From UBA6183 sp964545895 (GTDB lineage: Bacteria > Bacteroidota > Bacteroidia > UKL13-3): DNA of 12,877 bases. Where the stretch lies: assembly GCA_964545895.1 (NCBI GenBank), contig CAZJHS010000083.1:1-12877 (forward strand), written 5' to 3'. Below, in pieces: positions 1 to 7,664 of the stretch; position 1 is the stretch's first letter; every line of letters starts with the position of its first letter. The position numbers were made by a program, and so were the translations under genes. The notes beneath the pieces were generated by a model. That model was not told where the DNA came from. It worked only from the letters and a program-made list of their open reading frames with translations, and did not search any database.

Positions 1-1310
1 ACTGCGGTTAAGTATACTTGACTTTTTAAAATACCACGTTTACCTAAACATAAACCCATAATTGGGCCCACATAATCAGATGCAGTGATGATAGTTGCCG
101 AAATAAATGGTTCTTCTACGTGATCAATGTAGTTAGAGTCTGGCAAATCGCTTGGATTGTTTACCACAATCATTTCGCCTTTGTTGGTATAGCAATGGTA
201 ACTTACGTTGGGTACAGTAGTAATTACTGTCATACCAAACTCACGCTCTAAGCGCTCTTGTATAATTTCCATGTGCAACATGCCCAAAAATCCGCAACGG
301 AAACCAAAGCCTAATGCGGCCGAACTTTCTGGTTCAAAAGTTAACGAAGCATCGTTAAGCTGTAACTTGTACATGCTTTCGCGTAACTCTTCAAAATCTT
401 CGGTATCTACAGGGTAAATACCCGCAAAAACCATAGGTTTAACATCTTCAAATCCTTTTACACCTTCATCGCAAGGGCGGTCTGGGTGTGTTAAGGTATC
501 ACCCACTTTTACTTCACGTGCTTCTTTAATACCCGATATAATGTAGCCAACATCACCAGCTTTAACCTCGCTGCGTGGTTCCATGCTTAAACGCAGCACA
601 CCAACTTCATCAGCTAAATACTCTTTTCCTGTGGCTAAAAATTTAACTTTATCACCTTTTTTAATTACCCCATCATACACACGGAAATAAGCTATAATAC
701 CACGGAATGAGTTAAACACAGAGTCAAAAACCAATGCTTTTAAAGGCTTCTTTTCATCTCCTTTAGGTGCAGGCACTCTATCAACTATGGCATGTAAAAT
801 TTCGTGTACACCTTGTCCGGTTTTGCCACTTGCACGCAAAATATCCTCGTACTTGCAGCCAATCAAATCAATAATTTGATCGCTCACTTCCTCGGGCATG
901 CTGTGCGGTAAATCTATTTTATTTAAAATCGGAATAATTTCTAATCCTTGCTCAATAGCTAAATATAGGTTGCTAATGGTTTGTGCTTGTATACCTTGGC
1001 TCGAGTCAACAATAAGTAAAGCGCCATCGCAAGCAGCAATACTGCGCGAAACCTCGTAGCTAAAATCTACGTGGCCTGGGGTATCAATTAAATTAAGTAC
1101 GTATTTTTTACCATCACGCTCGTAGTTCATTTGTATAGCATGACTCTTAATTGTAATTCCTCGTTCTTTCTCTAAATCCATATCATCAAGCACTTGCGCT
1201 TCCATGTCGCGCTTGCTTACTGTTTGCGTATATTCTAACAAACGGTCGGCTAGCGTGCTTTTCCCATGATCAATGTGTGCTATGATGCAAAAGTTCCTGA
1301 TATTTTCCAT
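1..1310 (-). CDS. lepA: Elongation factor 4 (LepA), C-terminus cut by the window edge
   Basis: Translational GTPase that binds the ribosome and is thought to back-translocate or remodel stalled or misassembled ribosomes. Reading the minus strand from the ATG at 1310 gives an open frame to base 1, about 436 residues with no stop. The family is usually near 600 residues, so about 160 C-terminal residues, including the LepA-specific CTD, lie outside. The GTPase motifs are visible: P-loop HIDHGKS (residues 12-18), switch I RGIT (50-53), DTPGH (76-80), NKID (130-133), and a G5-like ASGKTG near residue 160. The start MENIRNFCIIAHIDHGK is typical of LepA, whereas EF-G and EF-Tu have different N-termini and spacing. 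The last visible residues (GKRGILKSQVYL) match the EF-G domain V-like region. It lies 99 bp downstream of the methyltransferase gene on the same strand. No Shine-Dalgarno is seen before the ATG. Confidence 0.96.
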   Translation of the reverse strand, partial: MENIRNFCIIAHIDHGKSTLADRLLEYTQTVSKRDMEAQVLDDMDLEKERGITIKSHAIQMNYERDGKKYVLNLIDTPGHVDFSYEVSRSIAACDGALLIVDSSQGIQAQTISNLYLAIEQGLEIIPILNKIDLPHSMPEEVSDQIIDLIGCKYEDILRASGKTGQGVHEILHAIVDRVPAPKGDEKKPLKALVFDSVFNSFRGIIAYFRVYDGVIKKGDKVKFLATGKEYLADEVGVLRLSMEPRSEVKAGDVGYIISGIKEAREVKVGDTLTHPDRPCDEGVKGFEDVKPMVFAGIYPVDTEDFEELRESMYKLQLNDASLTFEPESSAALGFGFRCGFLGMLHMEIIQERLEREFGMTVITTVPNVSYHCYTNKGEMIVVNNPSDLPDSNYIDHVEEPFISATIITASDYVGPIMGLCLGKRGILKSQVYLTA

Positions 1311-1332
1311 TGCCGCGAAAATAGGTAATGTA

Positions 1333-1346
1333 TGTGTAATTACACA
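1333..1346. promoter_or_regulatory. 14-bp perfect palindrome upstream of lepA (possible operator)
   Basis: TGTGTAATTACACA is a perfect inverted repeat with no spacer, ending 23 bp before the lepA ATG in the 99-bp gap after the methyltransferase gene. It has no T-run and is too short and AT-rich to be a convincing terminator. Its symmetry fits binding by a dimeric DNA-binding protein, but no regulator is identified. Weak Bacteroidota -7-like strings lie just upstream on the minus strand (1363-1371 and 1376-1383). Neither is a full match to TAnnTTTG, so the lepA promoter is not settled. Confidence 0.3.
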
Positions 1347-1409
1347 CCAAAAAAAGCAAATGCAAAAAATAGAGGTAAAGGTATATCGAAAATGCTTGGT
1401 AATTAGCCT

Positions 1410-2150
1410 TTAGGCTCTTGCAAATCCATCACAAATAATTGCTGTGGCAATAGCAGCATTTAGGCTTTCAGCACCACCAAATCTAGGGATAGTAATGGGG
1501 TGAGAAATGTGCGGTAAAATAGCTTCCGAAATTCCCTTGCCTTCATTGCCTATAACCAAAATAGCCTTTTTGGGTAATTCGGTTTGGTGTATTGAAACAC
1601 CATGCATAAGTGCTCCATACACAGGCAGTGTGGTGTGGGTAAGTATATCGTTAAGTTCTTGGTAAAATACATTTACCCTTGCAAATGAGCCCATAGTGGC
1701 TTGTATCGTTTTGGGGTTGTATATGTCTACACAATCTTTACTGCAAATAATTTGTTTAATGCCATACCAATCGGCAATACGAACAATAGTACCCAAGTTT
1801 CCGGGGTCTTGTACGCCATCTAATACAATCGTAAAATTATCGTTTAGTAGTTGTGCCGAAAACGCTTGTTCGGGCATTTCAACCAAGGCTAAAACCTCTT
1901 GTGGTGCTTGCAGCAAACTGGCTTTTTTTAATTCATCGGCCGAAACAACCACCAACTCGGTATTGTTTTTGATATCTTGCGCATGTGCATCAGCCCATTC
2001 GGGTGTAGCCACTATGCAATTTATGTGGTAGGTAGATGTGAATAACTCGGTAACTTGTTTTTTACCTTCCACCACAAAAAGCTTTAATTCGCTACGTTGC
2101 TTTTTTTGATTTAATGACTGAATTAATTTGATACGTGCTTTAGATAACAT
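1410..2150 (-). CDS. SpoU/TrmH-family RNA 2'-O-ribose methyltransferase
   Basis: Predicted SAM-dependent enzyme (SPOUT fold) that methylates a ribose 2'-OH in rRNA or tRNA; the exact nucleotide cannot be told from sequence. The 246 residues fall in two parts. Residues 1-95 form an N-terminal substrate-binding domain (SpoU_sub_bind type). Residues 105-246 form the catalytic domain with all three SpoU motifs: motif 1 DGVQDPGNLGTIVR (111-124, with the conserved Asn and catalytic Arg), motif 2 IGNEGKGIS (200-208), and motif 3 IPRFGGAESLNAAIA (221-235), which forms the SAM-binding knot. The length suits the RlmB/TsnR-like branch. The start is an ATG at 2150. The 5' end overlaps the apparent TTG start of the divergent tamL by 23 bp, so its promoter must lie inside tamL. 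It may be co-transcribed with lepA, with which it shares orientation. Confidence 0.93.
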   Translation of the reverse strand: MLSKARIKLIQSLNQKKQRSELKLFVVEGKKQVTELFTSTYHINCIVATPEWADAHAQDIKNNTELVVVSADELKKASLLQAPQEVLALVEMPEQAFSAQLLNDNFTIVLDGVQDPGNLGTIVRIADWYGIKQIICSKDCVDIYNPKTIQATMGSFARVNVFYQELNDILTHTTLPVYGALMHGVSIHQTELPKKAILVIGNEGKGISEAILPHISHPITIPRFGGAESLNAAIATAIICDGFARA

Positions 2151-4449
2151 AAAGTTTTACCTGTGTTTTATGCTTTTGGCATTGCTGCTTAACGCGTGCA
2201 ATATAACCAAACAACTGCGTAGCTCGCAACATTTGTTGTACAATGGCAGCAAAGTTAACACCACAGGCGAAATACGTAATGATGTTACCGATCCTTTGGC
2301 TGATTTTGTGAAGCAAAAGCCCAACAAAAAGTTTTTAGGAATTACCAAATTAAAAATGCGCATGTACTATTTAGGTTCTAAGTGGCCCGATAGTAGGATG
2401 GGTATTTATTTGCGTGATAAGTTTGGCGAGCAACCCACCATTTTAGATACCGCATTTATCGAATCATCGGTTAAAAGTATGCGCTTGTATTTAAAAAGTG
2501 TAGGCTTTTATTATCCTGATATTACCTACAAAGTAAAGCAACGCAGGCAGCGTGCATTTGTAACTTATTATGTAAATACCAATAAGGTTTACCACATTAG
2601 TAAATACCAAATTAACTGTGCCGATAGAAACCTGTATGATATTATTAAAGCACACGAAAAAGAGGCCATTATTGTGGCAGGCCATCGCTTAAATAACGAG
2701 CGATTAATTGAGGAACAAAAACGTATTGTTGATTTGCTTCGCAATAATGGTTACTACTCGTTTAGCGATGAGTTTATTGGCTTTGATGTGGATACCGCAT
2801 TTGGCAATTGGATGGTTGATGTATCGCTAAATATATTGAATAAAAGCATGTACGAAACGCATGCAAAACATTACATAAAAAATGTATTCGTAAACATTGA
2901 ACCAAACTATGTTACTGATGGATTTAAAAATAAAGATACTACACTAAGTACCAATTTTTATTTTATACATAACCGTTATAAACTTAACCCCGGTGTGCTG
3001 GAGCAAAACATGTTTTTATTGCCTGGCGATGAGTATAAACAACAAGCCATTAGCCGCACATACCAAAGGTTAGGCGATTTAAATACGTTTAGATTTATAA
3101 ATGTAACGCCCATTACATACACTTTAAACGATACCCAATTTGTTGATTACAAAATAAGATTGGTGCCCAACATTAAGTACGATTACGTAATTGAACCGCA
3201 AGCCATTTTAAGCGATCAAAATAACTCGTTTACCAATAACCAAACCAGCAATGGTAACTATGGTGTGGCGGCAATTTTGCAGTTTAACAACCGCAATATG
3301 TTTCGCAATGCCGAGTTTTTTAAACTTACTTTCCGCAGCTCGTTCGAGTCGCAAGGGCGAATAAACGGAAGCCGATGGTTTAATGCTACCGAACAAAGTT
3401 TAACAGGTAGTTTAACCATTCCGCGTTTGGTGTTTTTTCCTAAACTTGATAAAAATATAAACTTAGTAAACACTAAAACTATTTTAACCACTTCGGGCAT
3501 TTATGAGCTTAATACCAATTTTGAACGTAGGGTGTTTACCTCGGGTGTAATTTATCAATTAAACAAAAAATACACTTCGTTTTATGTTACTCCGTTCGAA
3601 GTAAGTTACACCAAAAATGCAGTAAACTCTGATACCCTCCGTGCTTTAATTGATAAAGACATTTACCTATTCAGCATGTTTAGCAACAACTTAATATTGG
3701 GTAGCAGGGTTGGGTTTACATACACCGATAAGCAAAATCATAAAGGTACCCATTGGATTTATTTACGTTGGGATTTATTAGAGTTAAGTGGTAATGTGGC
3801 TACAGGAGTAAGTAAGCTGTTAAATCGCGATGTTACTGCTACTGGTTCATACAGTTTGTTTGGCGTAAATTATTCGCAGTTTATTAAATCGGCTGTTGAT
3901 TTTAGGTACAATACCAAAATAGACCCAAACAATGCAACAGTGTTTAGGATGTTTGCCGGAGTAGGAATGCCTTACGGAAACTCGCCAAGGTTTTTACCTT
4001 TTGAAAGACGTTTTTGGGTTGGTGGTGCAAATAGTTTACGTGCGTGGTTACCGCGTTCGTTAGGGCCAGGTAGTTACTACCAGCCAGGCCAAATTGATTA
4101 CAGTGGCGATATTAAGTTAGAAGCCAATGCCGAGTACCGATTTAATATCTACCACCGTTGGTTTGAAGGCGCTGTGTTTGCCGATGCCGGTAATGTTTGG
4201 ATGAGTAAAAAGGATGTTACACGCCCTAATGCAAACTTTGAATTTAATAGATTTTGGAAAGAATTTGGTATTGGTTCGGGCTTAGGAGCACGTTTAAATT
4301 TCGATATTATTTTAATACGTTTCGATTTTGCAATCCCGCTTTATAACCCAAGTTATGCCGAACCTAATAGGTGGGTAATTAATAGTTTTAACCGCACTTG
4401 GTTATTCGATAATATCAATTTCAACTTTGGTATTGGTTATCCATTCTAA
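2128..4449 (+). CDS. tamL: TamL-type Omp85 outer-membrane assembly lipoprotein
   Basis: Omp85-superfamily protein of the BamA/TamA type, inferred to help insert or translocate outer-membrane or surface proteins. At 773 residues it has an N-terminal lipoprotein signal (hydrophobic 11-21, lipobox LNAC with Cys24), a periplasmic POTRA-like part (about 25-350), and a C-terminal 16-stranded barrel (about 370-773) ending in GIGYPF with a terminal Phe. The L6 loop motif is present as VGGANSLRAWLPRSLGPGSY (631-650), where Arg638 is the conserved Omp85 lid arginine. A lipid-anchored TamA homologue is a known Bacteroidota feature. TamB, its usual partner, is not next to it here. The start is uncertain. 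TTG 2128 is the only common start codon that leaves a complete signal peptide. The next ATG (2170) leaves only nine residues before the lipobox Cys. An ATA at 2149 would give a neat signal but is a rare initiator. Confidence 0.88.
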   Translation: MIRALDNIKFYLCFMLLALLLNACNITKQLRSSQHLLYNGSKVNTTGEIRNDVTDPLADFVKQKPNKKFLGITKLKMRMYYLGSKWPDSRMGIYLRDKFGEQPTILDTAFIESSVKSMRLYLKSVGFYYPDITYKVKQRRQRAFVTYYVNTNKVYHISKYQINCADRNLYDIIKAHEKEAIIVAGHRLNNERLIEEQKRIVDLLRNNGYYSFSDEFIGFDVDTAFGNWMVDVSLNILNKSMYETHAKHYIKNVFVNIEPNYVTDGFKNKDTTLSTNFYFIHNRYKLNPGVLEQNMFLLPGDEYKQQAISRTYQRLGDLNTFRFINVTPITYTLNDTQFVDYKIRLVPNIKYDYVIEPQAILSDQNNSFTNNQTSNGNYGVAAILQFNNRNMFRNAEFFKLTFRSSFESQGRINGSRWFNATEQSLTGSLTIPRLVFFPKLDKNINLVNTKTILTTSGIYELNTNFERRVFTSGVIYQLNKKYTSFYVTPFEVSYTKNAVNSDTLRALIDKDIYLFSMFSNNLILGSRVGFTYTDKQNHKGTHWIYLRWDLLELSGNVATGVSKLLNRDVTATGSYSLFGVNYSQFIKSAVDFRYNTKIDPNNATVFRMFAGVGMPYGNSPRFLPFERRFWVGGANSLRAWLPRSLGPGSYYQPGQIDYSGDIKLEANAEYRFNIYHRWFEGAVFADAGNVWMSKKDVTRPNANFEFNRFWKEFGIGSGLGARLNFDIILIRFDFAIPLYNPSYAEPNRWVINSFNRTWLFDNINFNFGIGYPF

Positions 4450-4459
4450 AGCATAAAAA

Positions 4460-4487
4460 AGCCCAGACGTTTTTGTCTGGACTTTTT
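4460..4487. terminator. Bidirectional intrinsic terminator between tamL and the PepSY gene
   Basis: Hairpin with arms AGCCCAGAC (4460-4468) and GTCTGGACT (4475-4483), one C-A mismatch, and loop GTTTTT. It is flanked by an A-run on the left (4455-4460) and a T-run on the right (4483-4487), so it can stop transcription from both sides. It lies in the 55-bp gap between the convergent stops of tamL and the PepSY-like gene, where such a shared terminator is expected. Confidence 0.88.
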
Positions 4488-4504
4488 AGTATTGTGTTGT
4501 AATG

Positions 4505-4945
4505 TTATCTGTAAAGTTTACCGCTCATTAAAAAGTACTCAGTAACCTTGGTTTGTCCGCGTTGTAATTCAATAGCATAAAGTTTACCATTACTGCTTAA
4601 TTCAATCATAGCCTTAGTTATGGTATATTCTGGGTAGCTTGTTTGTATTTGATTTACTACTAATACGGGCAATTCCTCCAAGCCTAAAATAGTATATGTG
4701 CGTACCCAATTTCCATCAGCTTTATATTCATATACATATTCGCGGTTTTCTTCTTTATGCCTAACTTTATATATCGTAACGGTTTCGGTTTCCCATAAGG
4801 TATCATTATTACCAGTAGAGTTTTGCGAGAGGTATGATTTAATAACCGCAGCAGGTACTTGGCTTTTTTTGATTGGGTTATGTTGTTGGGCGTTAGCAAG
4901 GTATGTTCCGCTGGCAAGTAGTGTAAGTAGTACTAATTTTTTCAT
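4505..4945 (-). CDS. Secreted PepSY-like (BLIP-like) small protein
   Basis: Small exported protein of 146 residues with no known enzymatic role. A signal peptide is clear: MKKLVLLTLL, then a small-residue stretch and a likely cut after Ala-Asn-Ala (about residue 19). The mature part seems to hold two related units, residues 29-85 (QVPAAVIKSYL, then beta strands ending GNWVRTYT) and 91-146 (ELPVLVVNQIQTSYPEYTI, then strands ending SGKLYR). This is the helix-plus-sheet pattern of the PepSY-like/beta-lactamase-inhibitor-like family (PF11396 type) common in Bacteroidota. I chose ATG 4945 because it begins the signal peptide; the frame stays open to a TTG at 4993, but those 16 extra residues look unlike a signal. 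It is divergent from lon across 113 bp and convergent with tamL. The family assignment is by pattern only. Confidence 0.8.
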   Translation of the reverse strand: MKKLVLLTLLASGTYLANAQQHNPIKKSQVPAAVIKSYLSQNSTGNNDTLWETETVTIYKVRHKEENREYVYEYKADGNWVRTYTILGLEELPVLVVNQIQTSYPEYTITKAMIELSSNGKLYAIELQRGQTKVTEYFLMSGKLYR

Positions 4946-5058
4946 GTTTGATAGTTGACATGTGCAATATAAATAACAATGTGTATTTTGCAATACTTGG
5001 CATAAAGATTGAAAATTAAATAGCCCTCAACATAACAAACCATAAACTGAACAGCTTA
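4946..5058. promoter_or_regulatory. Divergent intergenic region between the PepSY-like gene and lon
   Basis: This 113-bp AT-rich gap must hold the promoters of both genes. On the minus strand, TAATTTTC with a TTTG 17 bp upstream is a seven-of-eight match to the Bacteroidota -7 box and could serve the PepSY-like gene. On the plus strand the nearest candidate is TATTTTG (4984-4990), one base short of TAnnTTTG, which could serve lon. I see no clear HrcA/CIRCE-type inverted repeat or other heat-shock operator. Confidence 0.35.
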
Positions 5059-7515
5059 ATGGATTTAAATAAAGAAGTAAACATCATGTTATCAGGCATT
5101 ATGAGCGATGATAACGATAGCCCTGAATACATTTCTCTTTTATCTCAAGAAGAAGAAGAGGAAATGAATAAGGAAATTTTGCCCGATTCGCTGCCAATAT
5201 TGCCGCTTCGTAACACCGTGTTGTTTCCAGGTGTGGTAATACCCATTACTGTAGGTCGCGATAAGTCAATTAACTTAATAAAGGATGCCTACAAAGGCGA
5301 TAGAACTGTAGGTGTAGTTGCTCAGCTAGATGCTGATGTAGAAGATCCCGCTTTTGCCGATTTGTATAAAGTTGGTACCGTAGCACATATTATGAAAATG
5401 CTACGCATGCCTGATGGCAGTACCACTGTTATTATACAAGGTAAAAAACGTTTTAGGTTAGAAGAGTGCTTACAAACCGAACCTTATTTTAAAGCTAAAA
5501 TAAGTTCGTTTTCTGAGTTGCCTTTTGATTTGGATGAGAATAATGCGGCATTAATATCTTCTATTAAAGATTCAGCCAATCAAATTATTCATTTGTCTCC
5601 GCACATACCAAGCGATGCAAATTTGGCACTTAAAAATATCGAAAGTCCAAGCTTCTTGCTCAACTTCATATCATCAAACCTAAATGTAAATACAGATGCC
5701 AAACAGCATTTGCTAGAGTTGGATGATGTGGCTGCACGTGGCAATAAAATATTGGAGCATATGAGCAAAGAGTTGCAAATGCTTCAACTCAAAAATCAAA
5801 TTCAAACCAAAGTAAAAGGCGATTTAGATAAACAACAACGCGATTACTTTTTGCAACAACAAATAAAAGCCTTACAAGAAGAATTAGGTGGCGATTCACC
5901 CGAACGCGACATTGATAACTTTTTGAAATTAGGCGAAGAAAAAAACTGGAGCAAAGAGGTTTTCGAATCGTATAAAAAAGAAGTTGAGCGCTTGCGTAGA
6001 ATGAACCCAATGGCTCCTGATTATGGAGTGCAACATAACTACTTGCAATTGCTTTTGGATTTACCTTGGAACGATTTTACCAATGATAGTTTTGATTTAA
6101 AAAACGCGAAAAAAGTGTTGGATCAAGACCACTTTGGTTTAGAGAAAGTAAAAGAACGAATACTGGAATACTTAGCTGTACTAAAATTAAAGGGCAACAT
6201 GAAAAGCCCAATTTTATGTTTGTATGGCCCTCCGGGAGTTGGTAAAACCAGCTTAGGTAAAAGTATTGCCAAAGCATTGGGGCGTAATTATGCGCGTATT
6301 GCTTTAGGTGGTTTGCATGATGAAAGTGAAATTCGCGGACATCGCAGAACTTACATTGGCGCAATGCCTGGGCGTATTATTCAAAACCTAAAAAAGGTAA
6401 AAAGCAATAACCCTGTTTTTGTGTTAGATGAAATTGATAAAATAAGCCGAGATTTTAGAGGCGACCCATCTAGTGCATTGTTAGAGGTGCTTGATCCTGA
6501 GCAAAATAATACTTTTCATGATAACTTTGTAGAGATTGAGTACGACTTAAGCAATGTAATGTTTATTGCTACAGCCAACTCTCTAGATACCATACAACCA
6601 GCCTTATTAGATAGGATGGAAGTGATTGAAATTAATGGCTACACCTTAGAGGAAAAAGTACAAATTGCCAATAAGTATTTGTTGCCAAAACAACTCGAAA
6701 ATCATGGATTAACCACCAAAGATTTAAAAGTAGATGAGAAAGCGTTAGAAAAAATTGTAGAGCAATATACCCGCGAAAGTGGTGTTCGTGGATTGGATAA
6801 AGAAATTGCTCAAATTGCACGCTACGCTGCCAAAGAAAAGGTAATGAATAATGCCAAGCAATTGGTGGTAAAGGTAGATCAGGTTCAAAAAATATTAGGG
6901 GTTGAAAAGGTAGATCGTGAATCGTATGCAGATAACTCGCATGCAGGTGTGGTTACAGGTTTAGCTTGGACATCGGTTGGTGGAGAAATACTTTTTATTG
7001 AAAGTAGCCTAACTCCGGGCACAGGCAAATTAACCCTTACAGGTAAACTTGGCGATGTAATGAAAGAATCGGCCATAACAGCCCTTACATACATAAAAGC
7101 ACATGCCACCGAACTCAAAATTAACGCCAAATTGTTTGATAAATACGATGTGCATATACACGTTCCCGCAGGTGCCGTGCCTAAAGATGGTCCATCGGCT
7201 GGGGTTACTATTTTAACTTCGTTAACGAGTTTGTTTACGCAGCGTAAAGTAAAATCGCAATTGGCCATGACAGGTGAAATTACCCTACGCGGTAAGGTGT
7301 TACCAATTGGTGGTGTTAAAGAAAAAATATTGGCTGCTAAGCGTGCTGGTATTACCGAAATTTTATTGCCCGAATCGAACAAAAAAGACGTGGATGATAT
7401 TGCAAAACAATACACCAAAGGGCTTAAGTTTAAATTTGTATCAGATATGATGAGTGTTGTTAAACACAGTATTTTAAAAGATAAAGTAGAACATCCTTTA
7501 GATTTAACTGTTTAA
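5059..7515 (+). CDS. lon: ATP-dependent protease Lon (LonA)
   Basis: Cytoplasmic AAA+ serine protease that unfolds and degrades misfolded and selected regulatory proteins as a hexamer. Its 818 residues show the full LonA layout. An acidic extension comes first, with a Glu run near residues 31-36. The LON N-domain starts at LPILPLRNTVLFPGVVIPI (about 45) and runs to about 245. A helical/coiled-coil linker follows, including DYFLQQQIKALQEELG. The AAA+ module has Walker A GPPGVGKTS (390-398) and Walker B FVLDEIDK (454-461). The protease domain (about 620-810) has catalytic Ser713 in KDGPSAG and Lys754 in IGGVKEK, so the Ser-Lys dyad is intact. The ATG at 5059 is used; an in-frame ATG at 5086 would remove only nine residues. 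The next gene is 149 bp away behind a terminator, so lon is probably monocistronic. Confidence 0.98.
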   Translation: MDLNKEVNIMLSGIMSDDNDSPEYISLLSQEEEEEMNKEILPDSLPILPLRNTVLFPGVVIPITVGRDKSINLIKDAYKGDRTVGVVAQLDADVEDPAFADLYKVGTVAHIMKMLRMPDGSTTVIIQGKKRFRLEECLQTEPYFKAKISSFSELPFDLDENNAALISSIKDSANQIIHLSPHIPSDANLALKNIESPSFLLNFISSNLNVNTDAKQHLLELDDVAARGNKILEHMSKELQMLQLKNQIQTKVKGDLDKQQRDYFLQQQIKALQEELGGDSPERDIDNFLKLGEEKNWSKEVFESYKKEVERLRRMNPMAPDYGVQHNYLQLLLDLPWNDFTNDSFDLKNAKKVLDQDHFGLEKVKERILEYLAVLKLKGNMKSPILCLYGPPGVGKTSLGKSIAKALGRNYARIALGGLHDESEIRGHRRTYIGAMPGRIIQNLKKVKSNNPVFVLDEIDKISRDFRGDPSSALLEVLDPEQNNTFHDNFVEIEYDLSNVMFIATANSLDTIQPALLDRMEVIEINGYTLEEKVQIANKYLLPKQLENHGLTTKDLKVDEKALEKIVEQYTRESGVRGLDKEIAQIARYAAKEKVMNNAKQLVVKVDQVQKILGVEKVDRESYADNSHAGVVTGLAWTSVGGEILFIESSLTPGTGKLTLTGKLGDVMKESAITALTYIKAHATELKINAKLFDKYDVHIHVPAGAVPKDGPSAGVTILTSLTSLFTQRKVKSQLAMTGEITLRGKVLPIGGVKEKILAAKRAGITEILLPESNKKDVDDIAKQYTKGLKFKFVSDMMSVVKHSILKDKVEHPLDLTV

Positions 7516-7536
7516 CTTTACATCCACACTTTACAT

Positions 7537-7568
7537 AAAGCCCAGACGTTTTAGTCTGGGCTTTTTTT
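7537..7568 (+). terminator. Intrinsic terminator downstream of lon
   Basis: Perfect 11-bp stem AAAGCCCAGAC (7537-7547) / GTCTGGGCTTT (7554-7564) with a 6-nt loop GTTTTA, followed by T residues to 7568. It begins 22 bp after the lon stop. The stem is nearly the same sequence as the hairpin at 4460-4483. Confidence 0.92.
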
Positions 7569-7626
7569 GTGATTGTGCCAATGGCATAGGCTTTATGTCA
7601 TAACTTAATTAAATCCCAATTAAGCA

Positions 7627-7657
7627 TTTGGTTAGGTGTTATTGTTTGTTAACTTTG
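7627..7657 (+). promoter_or_regulatory. Bacteroidota-type promoter for the M36 protease gene
   Basis: TTTG at 7627-7630 and TAACTTTG at 7650-7657 are separated by 19 bp. Both match the Bacteroidota primary-sigma consensus (-33 TTTG, -7 TAnnTTTG) and the spacing is in its range. The -7 box ends only 7 bp before the ATG at 7665, so the transcript start is expected within a few bases of the initiation codon. Confidence 0.6.
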
Positions 7658-7664
7658 ATTTAAC

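Noticed and set aside
208..417. 69-codon plus-strand open frame within lepA
   Set aside because: It is antisense to a continuous lepA reading frame with all GTPase motifs.
1696..2031. 111-codon plus-strand open frame opposite the methyltransferase
   Set aside because: It overlaps the catalytic motifs of the real gene and has no supporting features.
4946..4993. N-terminal extension of the PepSY-like protein from a TTG at 4993
   Set aside because: The ATG at 4945 begins a textbook signal peptide, and the extra 16 residues would bury it.
6885..7418. 177-codon minus-strand open frame opposite the lon protease domain
   Set aside because: It is antisense to a conserved, intact domain and shows no recognisable protein features; it is a shadow of lon codon usage.
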